A stretch of 64,000 bases of DNA, taken from Alcanivoracaceae bacterium (GTDB lineage Bacteria > Pseudomonadota > Gammaproteobacteria > Xanthomonadales > Marinicellaceae). Every line of letters begins with the position of its first letter. The first letter of the stretch is position 1. The stretch spans positions 1 to 64,000 of the forward strand of contig JADGEI010000020.1 of the NCBI GenBank assembly GCA_016744455.1. Direction: 5' to 3'. The position numbers were made by a program, and so were the translations under genes. Below the pieces are notes generated by a model. That model was not told the DNA's origin. It worked only from the letters and a program-made list of their open reading frames with translations, and searched no databases. Below are positions 61,931-64,000 of the stretch, piece by piece.

Positions 61931-62581
61931 TTATTCAAATCCATTGCAAAATAACTCTTGAGGCGCTGTAAATATTGCTTGAGTTATTTTATCTGAGTCA
62001 ACTGTTAATTGACAGTTAGCTCCTTGGCCTTGACAGGCATCTTCCCAGTGATCAAATATAGCGATATTGTTATCTGCGATGGTAATTAGAGTGACAGATC
62101 TTCTATCAAGATAAGTTCCTTCACATATTGCCCCACAGTTAATCTCAGGAATACCAGATTCAACATGTCCTGGACCAACACCACCAGTACTAACGGTAAA
62201 TTTTTCGATGAATACCGCGTCTGTTTCAATTAATCCATTAATTTGTATGTTACACACTGATCCAAACCCTGCACAAGCACTAATCCATTCACCAAATACA
62301 AAACCAGCTTCAGGAGTTGCTGTTAGTTTTACTGTTTTGCCTAGTTCATAGGCCTCAACACAATCGACTCCACATGAAATTCCTGCTAAATTTGAAACAA
62401 CGGTTCCTAGTCCAAACTTTGAGACTATTAAGTTACCAAACTCTGGCCTTTCGAATGCACCTTTGTCGCTATCAAAGCCTAGAGAAATAGCATCATTATT
62501 AATTGTACGCGCACGCCTATCTAGATCAACTCCAACAACATCATCTGCGCATTGATCTAAAGCAGGAGAGTCTTCAGCATT
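61931..62581 (-). pseudogene. 5'-truncated secreted protein remnant with GFE tail
   Basis: An open frame of 216 codons runs from just after an in-frame TAA (62584-62582) to the stop at 61931. No ATG is near its 5' end; only a GTG at 62257 could start a shorter product. The upstream part, SPALDQCADDVVGVDLDRRA...LGFDSDKGAFERPE, is the closing motif of a beta-helix (choice-of-anchor Q) protein whose N-terminus is missing. Two divergent InlB B-type repeats follow (VKLTATPEAGFVFGEWISAC, VTLITIADNNIAIFDHWEDAC), then the tail PQELFCNGFE. The signal peptide and beta-helix are lost. The HIT gene stop lies 26 bases upstream, marking the junction. Confidence 0.65.
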
Positions 62582-62610
62582 TTATTCGATAATTCCAATA
62601 TGGAAATCGA

Positions 62611-63015
62611 TCAAATAAGAGCCGCAAGGTGTTTTTGTATCTTGGCTGTCTGTTTTTGACTATAGGCAATAAAAGGATATTCATTACCCCAAACCACATT
62701 TGGCCAGCAGGCATCACTAGCCTTTCTTCCAATCACATGGATATGCAGTTGTGAGACGATGTTGCCGATGGCTGCGGTATTCATTTTTTCGGCTTTAAAT
62801 TCGGTTTTGAGGTATCTAGAAATGTTTTTGATTAATTGATTTAAAGACAGTTGCTGGATTTTTGTAAGTTCATAAACTTCTAGTTTATTGGTAATGGGTA
62901 CAATTATCATCCAAGGAATGGTGGCATTTTTATGGAGCAATAAGTGGAATGCCTCCCTTTGCATTAAATAATGGCAGTCATTTTTTAGTTGTTGATTGAG
63001 TTTGAAAGATGGCAT
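62611..63015 (-). CDS. HIT-domain protein
   Basis: 134 residues, nucleotide-binding HIT fold. The motif is SQLHIHVIGRKASDACWPNVVWG: two His of the usual H-x-H-x-H are present but the third position is Ile followed by Gly-Arg, as in a known proteobacterial subfamily (LHxHVIAR...WPxPVWG). Members are predicted nucleotide phosphohydrolases or transferases; activity with the altered motif is uncertain. No ribosome site is clear before the ATG at 63015. Confidence 0.82.
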   Translation of the reverse strand: MPSFKLNQQLKNDCHYLMQREAFHLLLHKNATIPWMIIVPITNKLEVYELTKIQQLSLNQLIKNISRYLKTEFKAEKMNTAAIGNIVSQLHIHVIGRKASDACWPNVVWGNEYPFIAYSQKQTAKIQKHLAALI

Positions 63016-63248
63016 TAACGTGTTTAGATGAAGAATGTGTGATAATTTACCTTAAAAAAGCGTAATTTGGCAATATTATATGAATTGTAACCAAAAATAG
63101 TGATTGTAATAGAATTCAACAGCTGTGTGTTGACCTAGTTAGATTTGCTGGCTTTGGTGTGTTTGTTTCAGTAACTTTAGTAAAACATAGTAAAAACCAG
63201 AAAAAATAGTAGAATTACAGGTGATATTATAAAAAATGTGAATTAGCG

Positions 63249-64000
63249 ATGAATTGGTTGAAAATTTTAGTCTTGGTTTTTATGAGTCATGTGGTTTTAG
63301 CTATTCCTCCAGATGCCAATATTAACGATGTGGTATTAAATGAATTGTTATTCAATCCACATGATTTAAGCCCTACAACAAATTTAGGCCAAGACTGTAA
63401 TGGAGATGGAACACCTGGTCAAGATGGAAATTCAGCATCAGATGCTGGTGATGAATTCGTTGAATTTTATAATAATGGAATAACTGATGTTGACCTAGAG
63501 GGTTATTGTTTAGCCCATGATTTAGTTGTTGCTCTAGGCGCAATACCAGACGATGAAAGTAGGTGGTTGATTCCTAGTGGTATTATTGTACCAGCAGGTG
63601 GCTTTGTCCATATATGTGGAGATGATAATGGCCCCGGTATTGGGTTTAGTAACCTTGATGCTCAAGGAGATGAAATTCATCAATTTGCAAATTCCGGTTC
63701 AGGTGCTGGGCGATCTTTTGCCTTATACCAGCCTACTACCGCAGGTGATTGTGGCTCTGGGGTTGCTACAGTCATTATTTCTACGGCTCTTGCTGCTGAT
63801 GATGAATCAGCTGGTGAATCGCGGTTGAGGTGCTTTATAGATGGTACAAGTCCACTAGGATATTATGACAATGCTAATGGTGATTTCTATACTCCTTCAC
63901 CAGGAGAAGCTAACTGTACTGTTGCAACACCTGTTTATTTAAACCATATCGCATTTAATAACCAAAACATTCAATGGCAAACCAGTTTGGAGTTTAATCA
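63249..64000 (+). CDS. secreted lamin-tail-domain protein, 3' part outside the window
   Basis: Open from ATG 63249 to the window end (250 codons, no stop). Signal peptide about 1-18 (ending VLA). The lamin tail domain (LTD, PF00932) is clear: DVVLNELLFNPHD, an insert with DCNGDGTPGQDGNSASD (calcium-loop-like), EFVEFYNNGITDVDLEGYCL, and RWLIPSGIIVPAGGFVHIC. LTD proteins are often extracellular, sometimes joined to nucleases. Whether it carries the GFE tail cannot be seen. The 233 bases between it and the HIT gene hold no other gene. Confidence 0.78.
   Translation, partial: MNWLKILVLVFMSHVVLAIPPDANINDVVLNELLFNPHDLSPTTNLGQDCNGDGTPGQDGNSASDAGDEFVEFYNNGITDVDLEGYCLAHDLVVALGAIPDDESRWLIPSGIIVPAGGFVHICGDDNGPGIGFSNLDAQGDEIHQFANSGSGAGRSFALYQPTTAGDCGSGVATVIISTALAADDESAGESRLRCFIDGTSPLGYYDNANGDFYTPSPGEANCTVATPVYLNHIAFNNQNIQWQTSLEFN

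Noticed and set aside
63577-63828. 83-codon plus-strand frame near the right end
   Set aside because: It overlaps, in another frame, the lamin-tail-domain gene that begins at 63249 and runs past the window; its hydrophobic composition is a by-product.

Overview
The window is AT-rich DNA from a Gram-negative bacterium, most likely a marine gammaproteobacterium. The basis is an EnvZ/OmpR-type two-component pair, ruvA-ruvB, a bacterial-type aspS, a glutathione-dependent formaldehyde pair and outer-membrane lipoprotein/adaptor genes. The many secreted proteins ending in a short Phe-x-Asp/Asn-Gly-Phe-Glu tail, together with PF07638-type sigma factors and TPR-bearing Ser/Thr kinases, suggest a Marinicella-like member of the Lysobacterales. 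That assignment is inference. I saw no rRNA, tRNA, CRISPR array, transposase or prophage gene.

Layout. 1-6 kb: an MscS-type channel, an unknown basic protein, and a CpxP/Spy-like plus Gly-rich secreted pair divergent from an OmpR/EnvZ-like system. 6-11 kb: the first sigma/kinase module and two secreted proteins. 11-14.4 kb: ruvAB, then accessory DNA (a ribbon-helix-helix gene with a palindromic operator, a small coiled-coil gene, a broken TPR gene). 14.6-25.6 kb: a 1261-residue FG-GAP propeller protein, a lipase-like hydrolase with aspS, and a 1361-residue envelope protein. 25.6-47.5 kb: a dense accessory region with three more complete sigma/kinase modules, a kinase remnant, and FG-GAP, beta-helix and repeat-rich secreted proteins. 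47.7-55 kb: a YdbS/YdbT-like PH-domain pair, then an ABC exporter operon with three different HlyD-like adaptors. 55-58.8 kb: a 14-blade FG-GAP protein and a DUF302 protein. 58.8-64 kb: fghA-frmA, an XRE regulator with membrane segments, a truncated secreted-protein remnant, a HIT protein and the start of a lamin-tail-domain protein that runs off the window.

How it works together (inference). Four complete modules pair a PF07638-type sigma factor with a membrane-anchored Hanks-type kinase carrying a large TPR region. They lie among genes for exported proteins built from beta-propeller or beta-helix repeats, most of which finish with the same tail. The picture is a family of envelope-signalling circuits controlling a surface or secreted repertoire. 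The tail would be a sorting or recognition signal, and the three-adaptor ABC operon is a candidate, unproven, export or assembly partner. FG-GAP repeat numbers are 7, 7, 14 and 14, and a fifth repeat protein has 7, as expected for closed seven-bladed propellers.
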